Assembly (NCBI RefSeq): GCF_900961225.1
Contig: NZ_CAAHFN010000049.1
Location: forward strand, 1-64,000
Direction of reading: 5' to 3'
Length of the DNA stretch: 64,000 bases
Origin: Modicisalibacter radicis
GTDB taxonomy: Bacteria; Pseudomonadota; Gammaproteobacteria; Pseudomonadales; Halomonadaceae
Each line of letters opens with the position of its first letter. Positions within the stretch are counted from its first letter, which is position 1. The notes beneath the pieces were generated by a model. That model saw nothing but the letters and a program-made list of their open reading frames with translations, ran no database searches and was not told the DNA's origin. This document shows positions 37,529 through 46,572 of the stretch, in pieces. Both the position numbers and the translations under genes were made by a program.

Positions 37529-38155
37529 TCAGGCGGTCGGCGAGAGCATATGACTGTCGAAGCCATGTCCGGCCAGATACCGGAACGACGTCAGGACATC
37601 GTCCGGCACGTCACTTGGCACCTGGAATCCGGCAGCGGGATAGTTGATGAGCCTGTCGATGTCGCCGACCATCTCCGCGATCACACCGAAAACCCCGACG
37701 ATGTTCGATACCTCGTCGGGGAAACGGATCGGCGGACCATCGGCCCGAACATCGGCGTCGGGCCACTGGATCGGCGCGGTCGCGATGATGCGCCGGATGG
37801 AATTCAGCTTCGTTACGAAGGTCACTTTCCTGGCCGAGGGCACGAGAAGCCGCACGTTTCGAATGTTCTCGGCGAAGTTCGTCGCCTGCGTTTCCAGGAG
37901 CATCGAGCTGTCAGGAAGGCCATGCCGGCGCGCGCGCTCCGCAAAGACCCGCGCTTCGGTCTCGCTCCACAGGTGACGGGTCCAGTTCCCGGTGCGTCCG
38001 GTAATCACGAGCCGATCGAAGTGGCCGCGCTCGAAAAGATCGCAGGCATGATCGCATACGCGCAGATCGTACGATCCACATACGACCAGTAACCCTTCCC
38101 GATGATGGTCAGGAGGCGCGGCAAGATAACGCCACAAGACCCGCGCATGACTCAT
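37529..38155 (-). CDS. YdcF/SanA-like DUF218-domain protein
   Basis: The 208-residue protein matches the ElyC/SanA/YdcF (DUF218) pattern: an initial strand LLVVCGSYD, a middle LVITGRTGNW with SETEARVFAERARRHGLPDSSMLLETQATNFAENIRN, and a C-terminal alpha/beta half. No membrane anchor is seen, so it is closer to cytoplasmic YdcF than to SanA. Function unknown; some members bind S-adenosylmethionine. Its base composition appears lower in GC than both neighbours and it is isolated on its strand, so horizontal acquisition is possible. The start is uncertain: a TTG at 38194 is the alternative, and neither has a clear ribosome-binding site. Confidence 0.75.
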   Translation of the reverse strand: MSHARVLWRYLAAPPDHHREGLLVVCGSYDLRVCDHACDLFERGHFDRLVITGRTGNWTRHLWSETEARVFAERARRHGLPDSSMLLETQATNFAENIRNVRLLVPSARKVTFVTKLNSIRRIIATAPIQWPDADVRADGPPIRFPDEVSNIVGVFGVIAEMVGDIDRLINYPAAGFQVPSDVPDDVLTSFRYLAGHGFDSHMLSPTA

Positions 38156-38433
38156 TGTTGGTGTCACTGCCAAGCCCTTGCAGAAAGCGGACAATTTCCC
38201 GAGGCATGTGCTGCATACTCATGTAACGCTTTTTTAAAAACGATACGACTCGGAATATATATGGATCATTCCATCCCCATTCGCAACTCCCCCTGCTGAC
38301 GATAGACCCGGCGGTACCACTGCCGTTCGGCGATCAAAGACAAGCCGGCTTTACCGCACGCCCCCGGCTGCCTACGTTTTAGTAGACGTTCAAGGAGTTG
38401 AACGAGGATCCGACACATCGGCAGGAGGCCACC

Positions 38434-38901
38434 ATGTCCATCCCCCAGCCCAGCCACGCCAATCCTCGCCGCACCCTGCTGGCCAGCGTACTGATCGGCA
38501 TCGGCTGCATGGCGGCGGTCGACGAGATCGTCTTCCACCAGCTACTGGCCTGGCACCACTTCGTCGACCGCGACACGGCCTTCGCGCTGGCCTCCGACGG
38601 CCTGCTCCACGCCGGCGAACTGGTGCTGCTGGTGACCGGCTTCTTCATGATGATCGAGCTGCACGGCGCCAGCCGCCAGGCGCCGGGCTATCGCGGGCCC
38701 GGCTTCCTGCTGGGTGCGGGGGGCTTCCAGGTCTTCGACGGGGTAGTCGATCACAAGATCCTGCGCCTGCATCAGGTGCGCTACGTCGACAACGTCTGGC
38801 TCTACGACATCGCCTGGATCGGCTTCGGCGTGATCGTGCTGGCGATCGGCTGGCTGCTGCTCAGGCGCGCCCGGCGCGGTCACGCCGCGAGCCAGCGCTA
38901 A
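38434..38901 (+). CDS. DUF2243 membrane protein
   Basis: This 155-residue protein has four membrane helices and the DUF2243 features DEIVFHQLLAWHHF and FQVFDGVVDHKILRLHQVR, with several conserved His residues that could bind metal or heme. Members typically sit next to caa3-type CtaG genes, as here (16 bases apart), which points to a role in cytochrome oxidase assembly or copper handling. AGGAGG precedes the ATG. Confidence 0.88.
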   Translation: MSIPQPSHANPRRTLLASVLIGIGCMAAVDEIVFHQLLAWHHFVDRDTAFALASDGLLHAGELVLLVTGFFMMIELHGASRQAPGYRGPGFLLGAGGFQVFDGVVDHKILRLHQVRYVDNVWLYDIAWIGFGVIVLAIGWLLLRRARRGHAASQR

Positions 38902-38917
38902 CCGCCGGCGCGTCGCC

Positions 38918-39691
38918 ATGCCCAACCTCGCGCAATGGCTCGCGCTGCTGGCTGCGGCGCTGTACCTGGCCGGCGCCTGGCGCACCCGCCGCGCCGGCAA
39001 GCCGTGGTCGCCCTGGCGCAGCGCCAGCTTCGCCGCCGGCATCGTCACGCTGATCGTGGCGTTCGCCGCGCCGCTCAATGCATTCGCCCATCACGACCTG
39101 CGCGGGCACATGCTCCAGCACCTGCTGGTCGGCATGTTCGCGCCGCTGGGGCTGGTATTCGGCGCGCCGATGAGCCTGCTGCTCAGAAACCTGGCACCGG
39201 CCCGGGCGCGTGCGGTAGTCGGGTTGCTGGGCAGCGTCCCGGTGCGTGTGCTCAGCCACCCGGCGAGCGCCGCGCTGCTCGACATCGGCGGCATGTACCT
39301 GCTGTACATGACGTCTCTGTACACCCAGAGCCTGGCCACGCCCTGGCTGCATCACTTCATCCACCTGCATTTCGTGATTTCCGGCTGCCTGTTCAGCTGG
39401 GCGATCGCCGGCCCCGACCCGGCGCCACACCGGCCGCGCTGGCGAACGCGCCTGGGCGTGCTTTTCCTGGCCATGGCCGCCCACGCCACGCTCGGCAAGC
39501 TGATGTACGCCTGGCTGCTGCCACAGGGCACCGGCGCCGCCATCGGCGAGATCCAGGCGGCCGCCCAATGGATGTACTACGGCGGCGACCTGGCCGAGCT
39601 CGTGCTGCTGGTAGCACTGATGCAGCAGTGGCTGCATTGGCGTCGATCCCGCCCCGCGGCCGGACGCAGGCCGTTCGCGGGCCCCGCCTGA
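38918..39691 (+). CDS. caa3-type CtaG-family cytochrome c oxidase assembly protein
   Basis: This 257-residue protein has about seven membrane helices with the caa3_CtaG family histidines (HHDLRGHMLQHLLVGM and HHFIHLHFVISG). It is the multi-helix CtaG unrelated to the single-span Cox11/CtaG. The family is linked to oxidase assembly or copper delivery. No oxidase structural genes occur in the window, so its partner oxidase is encoded elsewhere. Confidence 0.87.
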   Translation: MPNLAQWLALLAAALYLAGAWRTRRAGKPWSPWRSASFAAGIVTLIVAFAAPLNAFAHHDLRGHMLQHLLVGMFAPLGLVFGAPMSLLLRNLAPARARAVVGLLGSVPVRVLSHPASAALLDIGGMYLLYMTSLYTQSLATPWLHHFIHLHFVISGCLFSWAIAGPDPAPHRPRWRTRLGVLFLAMAAHATLGKLMYAWLLPQGTGAAIGEIQAAAQWMYYGGDLAELVLLVALMQQWLHWRRSRPAAGRRPFAGPA

Positions 39692-39793
39692 CACGGCACA
39701 GGACTTGACCCGGATCAACCGGCGCGCTTTCTCCCCCTGGCGAGCGGATACACGACTTGCCGGGCGGCTTGGCAACGTCTATCATCCACTTTT

Positions 39794-39812
39794 GATAATG
39801 ATTGTCATCCTC
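39794..39812 (+). promoter_or_regulatory. Fur box upstream of the efe operon
   Basis: GATAATGATTGTCATCCTC agrees with the 19-bp Fur consensus GATAATGATAATCATTATC at 15 positions, including the complete left half. It lies 65 bases before efeU and would block the promoter when iron is sufficient. Confidence 0.8.
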
Positions 39813-39876
39813 AACGGTGCCGCATGCCTTCCGCGCCCGCTTTCCATAATCGTCTTCACGCTTCCAGGATCCGGTC

Positions 39877-40713
39877 ATGCTCGTGCCCTTTCTGATCATG
39901 CTGCGCGAGGGGCTCGAAGCCGCCCTGATCGTCGGCATCATCGCCGGCTATCTCAAGCAGACCGGGCGCGGCGCCTGGATGCCCGCGGTGTGGATCGGCG
40001 TGCTGCTCGCCGTCGCGCTGTCGCTGTGCGTGGGCGCCGGCCTGCAGTTCGCCAGCGCCGAGTTCCCGCAACGCCAGCAGGAGCTGTTCGAGGCGCTGGT
40101 CGGCTTCATCGCCGTCGGCGTGCTGACCTGGATGGTGTTCTGGATGCGCCGCGCCGCCCGCGGCATGCGCGCCGAGCTGACCGGCGCCCTCGACAGCGCC
40201 TTCGCCGGCGGGCGGCACCATACCTATGCGCTGGTCGGCATGGTGTTTCTCGCCGTGGCCCGCGAGGGGCTGGAGTCGATCTTCTTCCTGCTCGCGGTGT
40301 TCCAGCAGAGCCATACCGCAAGCGCACCGCTCGGCGCCCTGCTGGGCGTGGTCTGCGCGCTCGTCGTCGGGCTGGCTTTCTACCGCGGCAGCCTGCGTCT
40401 CGACCTGCGCCACTTCTTCCGCCTGACCGGGCTGTTCATCCTGCTGGTGGCGGCCGGGCTCACCGCCGGCTCGGTGCGCGCGCTGCACGAGGCCGGGCTG
40501 TGGAACCACGCCCAGCAGGTGATCTTCGACCTGAGTGCGGTCCTGCCTCTCGACTCGCCGCTGGGCGCGGTCTTCTCGGGCGTGCTCGGCTATCAGCCCG
40601 CGCCCACGCTCAGCGAGCTGGTCGCCTATCTGGCCTACCTGGCGGCGACCCTGATCCTCTGCTTCCTCCCCCGGCCCGCCGCGCATTCCGCGCCTTCGGC
40701 CGGGGTCCGCTGA
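39877..40713 (+). CDS. efeU: ferrous/ferric iron permease, FTR1 family
   Basis: This 278-residue membrane protein has seven helices and two REGLE motifs, LREGLEA near residue 9 and AREGLES near 128, which are the iron-translocating glutamate motifs of Ftr1p/EfeU. It is the inner-membrane channel of the EfeUOB system. Start at ATG 39877; no frameshift is present, unlike the cryptic efeU of E. coli K-12. It is followed by the cupredoxin protein after 12 bases. Confidence 0.94.
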   Translation: MLVPFLIMLREGLEAALIVGIIAGYLKQTGRGAWMPAVWIGVLLAVALSLCVGAGLQFASAEFPQRQQELFEALVGFIAVGVLTWMVFWMRRAARGMRAELTGALDSAFAGGRHHTYALVGMVFLAVAREGLESIFFLLAVFQQSHTASAPLGALLGVVCALVVGLAFYRGSLRLDLRHFFRLTGLFILLVAAGLTAGSVRALHEAGLWNHAQQVIFDLSAVLPLDSPLGAVFSGVLGYQPAPTLSELVAYLAYLAATLILCFLPRPAAHSAPSAGVR

Positions 40714-40725
40714 GAGGTGTCACGA

Positions 40726-41886
40726 GTGAACGAAACGCGGCATGCCACGTCCCGAACCGCCACTACCCAGCCGCCCTCGCCGCACCTGCTGCGTATCGGC
40801 GTGGCCCTCGCCGCGCTGGCCATGCTGGCCGCCCTGGCACTGTTCTACGCCTCGCTGCACCACGCCGATGACGCCCCCGGCGACGACGCCACCACCGTCA
40901 CCGTCACCGCCAGCGGCTGCCAGCCCAACGCCATCAGCGTGCCCGCGGGCCGGACCACCTTCCTGGTGATCAACCGCTCGCCGCGCGCCATCGAGTGGGA
41001 GATCCTCGACGGCGTGATGGTGCTCGAGGAGCGCGAGAACATCGCCCCCGGACTGCGCCAGCCACTGACCGCGGCGTTGACGCCGGGCGACTACGCGATG
41101 ACCTGCGGGCTGCTCAGCAACCCGCGCGGCACGCTGCACGTGGTGGCCGGCGATGGCGACGCGGCCATCGCCGCCCTGTCCAGGAAGGACTTCATCGCCC
41201 CGCTGGCCGAGTATTCGGTCTACCTGACCCTGCAGACCCGCGAACTGAAGACCGCGGCCCGGGCCCTGCACGAGGCGATCGTCGCCGACGATCTCCAAGG
41301 CGCTCGTGCCGCCTACCGCCACGCCCGCCTCGCCGACCAGCGCCTGGCGATGGCGACCGGCCTGTTCAACGACCTCGACCAGCGACTCAATGCCCGCGCC
41401 GACTACTTCGCCGAGCGCGAGGATGACCCCGACTTCGTCGGCTTTCACCGCCTGGCCCTGGGGCTCTACGACCGCCAGGACACCGCGGGCCTGGCGCCGA
41501 TCGCCGCGCAGCTGGTCGACGACATCGAGGCGCTGGCCCAGCGCTTCAAGCGTCAGACGGTTCCGCCCGCGCAGCTGGCCAACGGCAGCGCCCGGGTGCT
41601 GCAGGCCTGGCACGACCATCAGCCCGCCGATGCCCCCCTGGCCGAGCCGGAGCGCGCCGACCTGCGGGGCCTGGCGCAGGGCACCGGGAAGATCGTCGAC
41701 CTGCTCGCCCCGCTACTCGAACGCCAGGCGCCGGAGACGCTGGCCACGCTCGATGCACGGCTCGAGGCGCTGCACGCCGACCTGAAGGCCCCGCCGTCGG
41801 GCGATTCCCGGGCGCTGCTCGATGACGCCGGGGCATTGGCCGAGGCGCTGCGCGAGGTCAACGCCGCGCTGGCGCTGAGCACCTGA
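40726..41886 (+). CDS. efeO: EfeO-like periplasmic protein: cupredoxin plus degenerate M75 domain
   Basis: This 386-residue protein has an N-terminal membrane anchor or signal (residues 21-44), an EfeO cupredoxin domain (about 56-142) and a helical M75/imelysin domain (about 155-380). The cupredoxin keeps the EfeO pattern, including Cys65, the [19 protein letters not shown] loop and Cys127 in MTCGLL. The M75 domain is degenerate: where EfeO/EfeM has HxxE, this protein has HRLA (241-244), and the YxxVRxxYERIEP and YSHTDLWDF-type segments are missing. It may act as a cupredoxin donor while the M75-only protein at 43359 supplies the metal site. A GTG at 40726 with GAGAGG upstream is the likely start; GTG 40717 is also in frame. 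Confidence 0.86.
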   Translation: MNETRHATSRTATTQPPSPHLLRIGVALAALAMLAALALFYASLHHADDAPGDDATTVTVTASGCQPNAISVPAGRTTFLVINRSPRAIEWEILDGVMVLEERENIAPGLRQPLTAALTPGDYAMTCGLLSNPRGTLHVVAGDGDAAIAALSRKDFIAPLAEYSVYLTLQTRELKTAARALHEAIVADDLQGARAAYRHARLADQRLAMATGLFNDLDQRLNARADYFAEREDDPDFVGFHRLALGLYDRQDTAGLAPIAAQLVDDIEALAQRFKRQTVPPAQLANGSARVLQAWHDHQPADAPLAEPERADLRGLAQGTGKIVDLLAPLLERQAPETLATLDARLEALHADLKAPPSGDSRALLDDAGALAEALREVNAALALST

Positions 41887-41920
41887 CTTCCCAACCACGC
41901 CGTTACCTGGTTCTGACGAC

Positions 41921-43276
41921 ATGACCCGTAATCGCGACGCTACTCCACGCTGCCCCTTTGCCGTTTCCGACGTCACCGCCGCCGATGGCTCCGCCCATCG
42001 GCCCGATCGGCGACGCTTTCTTCAGGGCCTCGGTGCGGCCGGCTTCGGTGCGGCCGGCCTGGCCAGCGGCGGGCTCGCCAACCGGGCGTTTGCCGACGAC
42101 CCGGGCGGCGACCATCGCGAGGTCACCGGCTCACCGGTCAGCCTGTCGACCCATGAGATCCACCCGTTTCGCGGCCCTCACCAGCAGGGCATCACCACGC
42201 CGCGCCCGGCCACCGGCATGGTCGTGGCCTTCGACGTGCTGGCGCGGGATCGCGACGGTCTCGAGCGGTTGTTCCGCACGCTCACCGAGCGCATCGAGTT
42301 CCTGACCCAGGGCGGCAGCTATCCTCGGCGCGACCCGGCCTTCCCACCGGCCGATTCGGGCATTCTCGGGCCGACCATCGCCCCCGATGCGCTGACCATC
42401 ACGCTGTCACTGGGCGACTCGCTGTTCGACGCGCGCTTCGGCCTGGCCGCCGCCCGCCCCGTTCATCTGCAGCGCATGAGCGAGTTCTCCAACGACGCGC
42501 TGGACGCCGCGCGCTGCCATGGCGACCTGTCGCTGCAGATCTGTGCCAATAGCCACGACACCACCGTTCATGCACTGCGCGACGTGATCAAGCACACCCC
42601 GGGGCTTTTGATGGTGCGCTGGAAACAGGAGGGTACCGTGCCGGTGCTGCCGCCCAGGCCGGGCCAACCCGAGGAGAGCGCCCGCAACTACCTGGGCTTC
42701 CGCGACGGCTCGGCCAACCCCGATGCCCGCGACGAGCCGCTCATGGACGACGTGGTGTGGGTCGGCGGCGACAGCGACGAACCGTCCTGGGCCCATGGCG
42801 GCAGCTACCAGGCGGTGCGCATCATCCGCAACTTCGTCGAGCGCTGGGATCGCACGCCGCTGGGCGAGCAGGAGGCGATCTTCGGCCGCCGCAAGGCCAG
42901 CGGCAGCCCCCTGAGCGGCGGCGTCGAACACGACGTGCCGGACTACAGCCATGATCCGGAAGGCAGGACCACCCCGCTGGATGCCCACATCCGGCTGGCC
43001 AACCCGCGCACACCGGGCTTCGAGAAACACCTGATGCTGCGCCGGCCGTTCAACTACTCGAACGGCGTCGAGGCCAACGGCCAACTCGACATGGGACTTT
43101 TGTTCATCGCCTACCAGGCCGACCTGGAGGCGAGCTTCATCACCGTGCAGAAGCGCCTGGATGGCGAGCCGCTGGAGGAGTACATCAAGCCGGTGGGGGG
43201 CGGCTATTTCTTTACCCTGCCCGGCATCACCGAGCCCGGGGATTTCCTGGGCCGCGCGCTGCTGGCGGCCACCTAG
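41921..43276 (+). CDS. efeB: Dyp-type heme peroxidase/deferrochelatase, Tat-exported
   Basis: This 451-residue protein starts with a twin-arginine signal ([17 protein letters not shown]) and has the Dyp peroxidase fold: [11 protein letters not shown] is the GxxDG motif with the catalytic Asp, and [29 protein letters not shown] includes the conserved segment around the proximal His. It is the periplasmic heme component of the EfeUOB iron importer, oxidising Fe(II) or handling heme iron. It follows efeO by 34 bases. Confidence 0.95.
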   Translation: MTRNRDATPRCPFAVSDVTAADGSAHRPDRRRFLQGLGAAGFGAAGLASGGLANRAFADDPGGDHREVTGSPVSLSTHEIHPFRGPHQQGITTPRPATGMVVAFDVLARDRDGLERLFRTLTERIEFLTQGGSYPRRDPAFPPADSGILGPTIAPDALTITLSLGDSLFDARFGLAAARPVHLQRMSEFSNDALDAARCHGDLSLQICANSHDTTVHALRDVIKHTPGLLMVRWKQEGTVPVLPPRPGQPEESARNYLGFRDGSANPDARDEPLMDDVVWVGGDSDEPSWAHGGSYQAVRIIRNFVERWDRTPLGEQEAIFGRRKASGSPLSGGVEHDVPDYSHDPEGRTTPLDAHIRLANPRTPGFEKHLMLRRPFNYSNGVEANGQLDMGLLFIAYQADLEASFITVQKRLDGEPLEEYIKPVGGGYFFTLPGITEPGDFLGRALLAAT

Positions 43277-43293
43277 CAGCGCCAACGGGCGCT
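43276..43293 (+). terminator. intra-operon hairpin between efeB and the M75 gene
   Basis: CAGCGCC (43276-43282) and GGCGCTG (43287-43293) form a 7-bp stem around AACG that begins at the last base of the efeB stop codon. There is no T-run. It may attenuate or stabilise the transcript rather than stop it. Confidence 0.4.
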
Positions 43294-43358
43294 GGCGGTA
43301 AACACCCGGCGCGCTTACGACCGAACTGGCATTACCCAATACTCATCGGAGACACCTC

Positions 43359-44198
43359 ATGACAAGACACTCGCTTCTTCTCGCCGCCAGCGCCTTCGGG
43401 CTGCTGGCCCTGCAGGGCCCCGCCCAGGCCGCCGTCGAACCCGAGGCGCTGATCGCCCCGGTCGCCGAGTACAAGCTCTACGTGCTCGACAACCTCGACG
43501 AATTCACCCACCATACCCGGGAGTTCACCGAGGCCGTCAAGACCGGCGAGCTGGACAAGGCCCAGGATCTGTATGCCCCGACGAGGGTCTACTACGAACG
43601 CATCGAACCGGTCGCCGAGCTGTTCGCCGATCTCGATGCCAGCATCGACGCCCGCGAGGACGACTATGAAAAGGGCGTCGAGGACCCGGACTTCACCGGC
43701 TTCCATCGCCTCGAGTACGGGCTGTTCCACGAACGGACCACCGAGGGCCTCACGCCCTTCGCCGAGCGGCTGATGGCCGACGTCGAAGACCTCGACGCGC
43801 GCGTGCGCGGGCTGACCTTCCCGCCCGAGAAGGTCGTCGGCGGCGCCGCGGCGCTGATGGAGGAGGTCGCCGCGACCAAGGTCAGCGGCGAGGAGGATCG
43901 CTACAGTCATACCGACCTGTGGGACTTCCAGGGCAACGTCGACGGCTCGCAGGAGATCTTCCAGCTGTTCAAGCCGCTGGCTGCCGAGGAGGACCCGGAC
44001 TTCGTCGCCCGGGTGGAGGAAAACTTCGCCGCGGTCGAGGCCACACTCGCCCATTACCGCGTGGAGGCCGACAACCCCGATGCCGGCTTCGTCAGCTACG
44101 AGAAAGTCAGTGACGAGGATCGTCGCGCCTTCGTCGGCCCGGTCACCGTGCTCGCCGAGGACCTGTCGACGCTGCGCGGCCTGCTCGGCCTGCAATAG
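43359..44198 (+). CDS. efeM: EfeM-type periplasmic M75 (imelysin-like) iron-uptake protein
   Basis: This 279-residue protein has a signal peptide ending AQA at residue 24 and consists only of an M75 domain, without a cupredoxin. The metal motif HRLE is intact (116-119, GFHRLEYGLF), as are YAPTRVYYERIEPVAELF and YSHTDLWDFQGNVDGSQEIF, the conserved EfeO/EfeM segments. It resembles the M75 half of E. coli EfeO closely. Being the fourth gene of the efe operon, it probably replaces the metal-binding function lost in the cupredoxin protein. Confidence 0.9.
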   Translation: MTRHSLLLAASAFGLLALQGPAQAAVEPEALIAPVAEYKLYVLDNLDEFTHHTREFTEAVKTGELDKAQDLYAPTRVYYERIEPVAELFADLDASIDAREDDYEKGVEDPDFTGFHRLEYGLFHERTTEGLTPFAERLMADVEDLDARVRGLTFPPEKVVGGAAALMEEVAATKVSGEEDRYSHTDLWDFQGNVDGSQEIFQLFKPLAAEEDPDFVARVEENFAAVEATLAHYRVEADNPDAGFVSYEKVSDEDRRAFVGPVTVLAEDLSTLRGLLGLQ

Positions 44199-44220
44199 CG
44201 CCGCCCGGGCGAGCGCGGTT

Positions 44221-44240
44221 CGGCCAGCGCCAGCTGGCCG
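44221..44240. terminator. terminator between efe and ureide genes
   Basis: CGGCCAGC / GCTGGCCG form a perfect 8-bp stem around GCCA in the short convergent gap. A T-run is not seen. Confidence 0.55.
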
Positions 44241-44250
44241 GCAACGCTGC

Positions 44251-44739
44251 TCAGGGCAGGCTGACGCGCATCGCCAGCGGATACTCGTCGCAGTTGTCGC
44301 CCGGCCCGCCACGGTCGACCACCAGGAACTCGCCCTCGCGCTCGAGCACCGACTGGATGGCGTGCCAGGTGCCGGCGCGGTAGTTGACGCCCTGGCGGCC
44401 ATCGGTGACGAAGGCACGCACGCTGGCGGGGTCGATGGTCTCGCCGGGCGGCGCCACGACGATCAGGAAGCGCTCCTCGTGCAGCGGCATGAACGCCTGG
44501 CTGCCCAGCGGGTGGCGCTCCAGAAAGTCCAGCGTCAACGGCACCTCGACCGGCTGGCTGACGAACAGGCTGATCAGCGCATGGCCGCCTTCGCCATGCG
44601 TCTCGACGCTGGCCAGGTCGTGATAGCGCCGGGTCCGCCCGCCGTTGATGTGGAAGTAGTCGGCGACCCGGCTGTCGATGACCTCGCCGAACGGCGCGAA
44701 GGCCGCGTCGGTCAGCGGCTGGGCGGTGAGTTCGAGCAT
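44251..44739 (-). CDS. allA: ureidoglycolate lyase
   Basis: This 162-residue cupin-fold enzyme splits (S)-ureidoglycolate into glyoxylate and urea, the last ureide step of allantoin breakdown. Typical AllA features are FAPFGEVID near the N-terminus, FLERHPLGSQAFMPL and GVNYRAGTWHAI. The ATG at 44739 with AAGGAG is preferred to the longer in-frame reading from 44886, which would run into the upstream gene. It follows the aminohydrolase gene by 38 bases. Confidence 0.93.
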   Translation of the reverse strand: MLELTAQPLTDAAFAPFGEVIDSRVADYFHINGGRTRRYHDLASVETHGEGGHALISLFVSQPVEVPLTLDFLERHPLGSQAFMPLHEERFLIVVAPPGETIDPASVRAFVTDGRQGVNYRAGTWHAIQSVLEREGEFLVVDRGGPGDNCDEYPLAMRVSLP

Positions 44740-44777
44740 GCGTTCTCCTTGCACTGTATCCGATGTCGGGACACAGC

Positions 44778-45605
44778 TTAGCTCAGGCGCAGTTTCATGT
44801 GCCGATTGACGTCCTTGTAGAGCAGGTAGCGGAACGGGCCCGGGCCACCGGCGTAGCAGGCCTGCGGGCAGAACGCGCGCAGCCACATGTAGTCACCGGC
44901 CTCGACCTCGACCCAGTCCTGGTTGAGGTGGTAGACCGCCTTGCCCTCGAGCACATAAAGGCCGTGCTCCATCACGTGGGTCTCGTCGAACGGGATCACG
45001 CCGCCGGGCTGGAAAGTGACGATGGTCACGTGCATGTCGTGGCGCAGATCCGCGGGATCGACGAAGCGCGTGGTCGCCCAGCGACCGTCGGTATCCGGCA
45101 TCGGCGTCGGCTCGATCGCCTGCTCGTTGGTCACGAATGCCTCCGGTGCCTCGATGCCCTCGACGAACTCGTACGCCTTGCGGATCCAGTGGAAGCGCAC
45201 CGGCGCCGCGCTCCCGTTGCGCAGCTGCCAGGTACATCCCGGCGGCAGGTAGGCGTAGCCGCCCGGCGCCATGTCGTGCGTTTCGCCCTCGATAATCAGG
45301 CGCATCTCGCCCTCGACCACGAACAGCACGCCCTCGGCACCGCTGTCCGGCTCCGGGCGCTCGCTACCCCCGCCGGGCGAGACCTCCATGATGTATTGCG
45401 AGAACGTCTCGGCAAAGCCGGAAAGCGGCCGCGACAGCACCCACAATCGGGTCTTCTCCCAGTGCGGCAGAAAGCTGGTGACGATATCGCGCATCACCCC
45501 CTTGGGGATCACCGCATACGCTTCCGTGAACACCGCGCGGTCGTGAATCAGCTGGCTCTGCGGCGGCAGCCCGCCGTGTGGGGCGTAATAGGAACGCTGT
45601 GACAT
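44778..45605 (-). CDS. allE: (S)-ureidoglycine aminohydrolase (bicupin)
   Basis: This 275-residue protein has two cupin domains, with metal ligands visible in the C-terminal one (ETHVMEHGLYVLEGKAVYHL). It matches the YlbA/UGlyAH family, which releases ammonia from (S)-ureidoglycine to give (S)-ureidoglycolate, the AllA substrate. The segment FLPHWEKTRLWVLSRPLSGFAETFSQYIMEV is characteristic of the family. Allantoate amidohydrolase (AllC), which makes its substrate, is not in the window. Confidence 0.92.
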   Translation of the reverse strand: MSQRSYYAPHGGLPPQSQLIHDRAVFTEAYAVIPKGVMRDIVTSFLPHWEKTRLWVLSRPLSGFAETFSQYIMEVSPGGGSERPEPDSGAEGVLFVVEGEMRLIIEGETHDMAPGGYAYLPPGCTWQLRNGSAAPVRFHWIRKAYEFVEGIEAPEAFVTNEQAIEPTPMPDTDGRWATTRFVDPADLRHDMHVTIVTFQPGGVIPFDETHVMEHGLYVLEGKAVYHLNQDWVEVEAGDYMWLRAFCPQACYAGGPGPFRYLLYKDVNRHMKLRLS

Positions 45606-45628
45606 GCTCCATCCTTTTCAACCGACAC

Positions 45629-45652
45629 CCGGGCAAAATAGCTGCTGCCCGG
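45629..45652 (-). terminator. hairpin after the ureide RpiR regulator
   Basis: CCGGGCA / TGCCCGG form a 7-bp stem with a 10-base loop in the gap between the regulator stop (45689) and the aminohydrolase start (45605). Confidence 0.4.
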
Positions 45653-45688
45653 CATTCGTGTTTTCTTTGAAAGTTGGCGATGGCCGGC

Positions 45689-46531
45689 TCAAGGCGCCAG
45701 CTCTTCGAGCTCCTGATACAGTTCGGTCACCTCTCCGATACGTGCACGCCCTTGGGCCAGTCGGCGATGCAACATGGCGTTGGCCAACAGGCTGACCAGG
45801 CTCATCGCACTGGCATAGCTATCGAACGCGGAAATCGTCTCCAGCGCGCATTCCAACCGCCAGGTGACCCGATCATTGTATTTGGCCGCCGTCGAATCAC
45901 CTATCAGCAGCACGCGCTGCTGGCGATGGGCCAACGTCTCGATCAGCGTTTCGAACAGCCTGGGGCGGCGACGAAAGCCGATCAACACGATCAGCGCCCG
46001 AGCATCAAGCTCGATCAGCTCTTCAGCCAACGACTGGTTGGGCGCCGGCAGCAGCCTGACGCCTGCTCTGGCCTGCAACAGCTGCTGACGCAGATGCAAC
46101 GCGACCGGATAGCTGTTGCGATAGCCCACCACAGCCACTTCAGGCGCTTCATCAAGTGCACCGACCACCGCATCGAACACCCCCTGGGTGAGCCCTTCCA
46201 GGCAGTGGCGCAGGTTGTTCTTCTCGCGCTCGGCGTGACGACGGAAGCGCTCGACGCCATTTTCCAGCGTTTCGGTGTTGGACGCCAACGGTACACCATA
46301 ATGGCGCAGTTGCCGGGCATGCGCCTTGACCGCCTTGAAATCATCAAAGCCCAGGCGTTTGAACAGCCGGGTCACGGTCGCCTTGGACACCCCGCTCAGG
46401 CGCGAGAGATCGGCGGCGCTATAGACGGCAAGATCCTCCAGGTGAGCCAGGATAAAATCCGCCACCCGGCGTTCCTGAGGCCCCAATTCCGAAAAATGCT
46501 GCTGTAGCCGACGACCGATGTGGGCCTGCAT
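45689..46531 (-). CDS. MurR/RpiR-family regulator of the ureide island
   Basis: This 280-residue protein has an N-terminal RpiR helix-turn-helix (YSAADLSRLSGVSKATVTRLFKRLGF, residues about 36-62) and a weakly conserved SIS domain (VAVVGYRNSYPVALHLRQQ). It is unlike the other RpiR protein at 33025. HpxU/HpxR-like members control allantoin genes, so the target is probably this island. The gene is less GC-rich than its neighbours. It lies 41 bases after the ABC ATPase gene on the same strand. Confidence 0.88.
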   Translation of the reverse strand: MQAHIGRRLQQHFSELGPQERRVADFILAHLEDLAVYSAADLSRLSGVSKATVTRLFKRLGFDDFKAVKAHARQLRHYGVPLASNTETLENGVERFRRHAEREKNNLRHCLEGLTQGVFDAVVGALDEAPEVAVVGYRNSYPVALHLRQQLLQARAGVRLLPAPNQSLAEELIELDARALIVLIGFRRRPRLFETLIETLAHRQQRVLLIGDSTAAKYNDRVTWRLECALETISAFDSYASAMSLVSLLANAMLHRRLAQGRARIGEVTELYQELEELAP

Positions 46532-46572
46532 GCTGACATTCCTTATCGTGAGCGCTGGTGCAATACCCGCCG

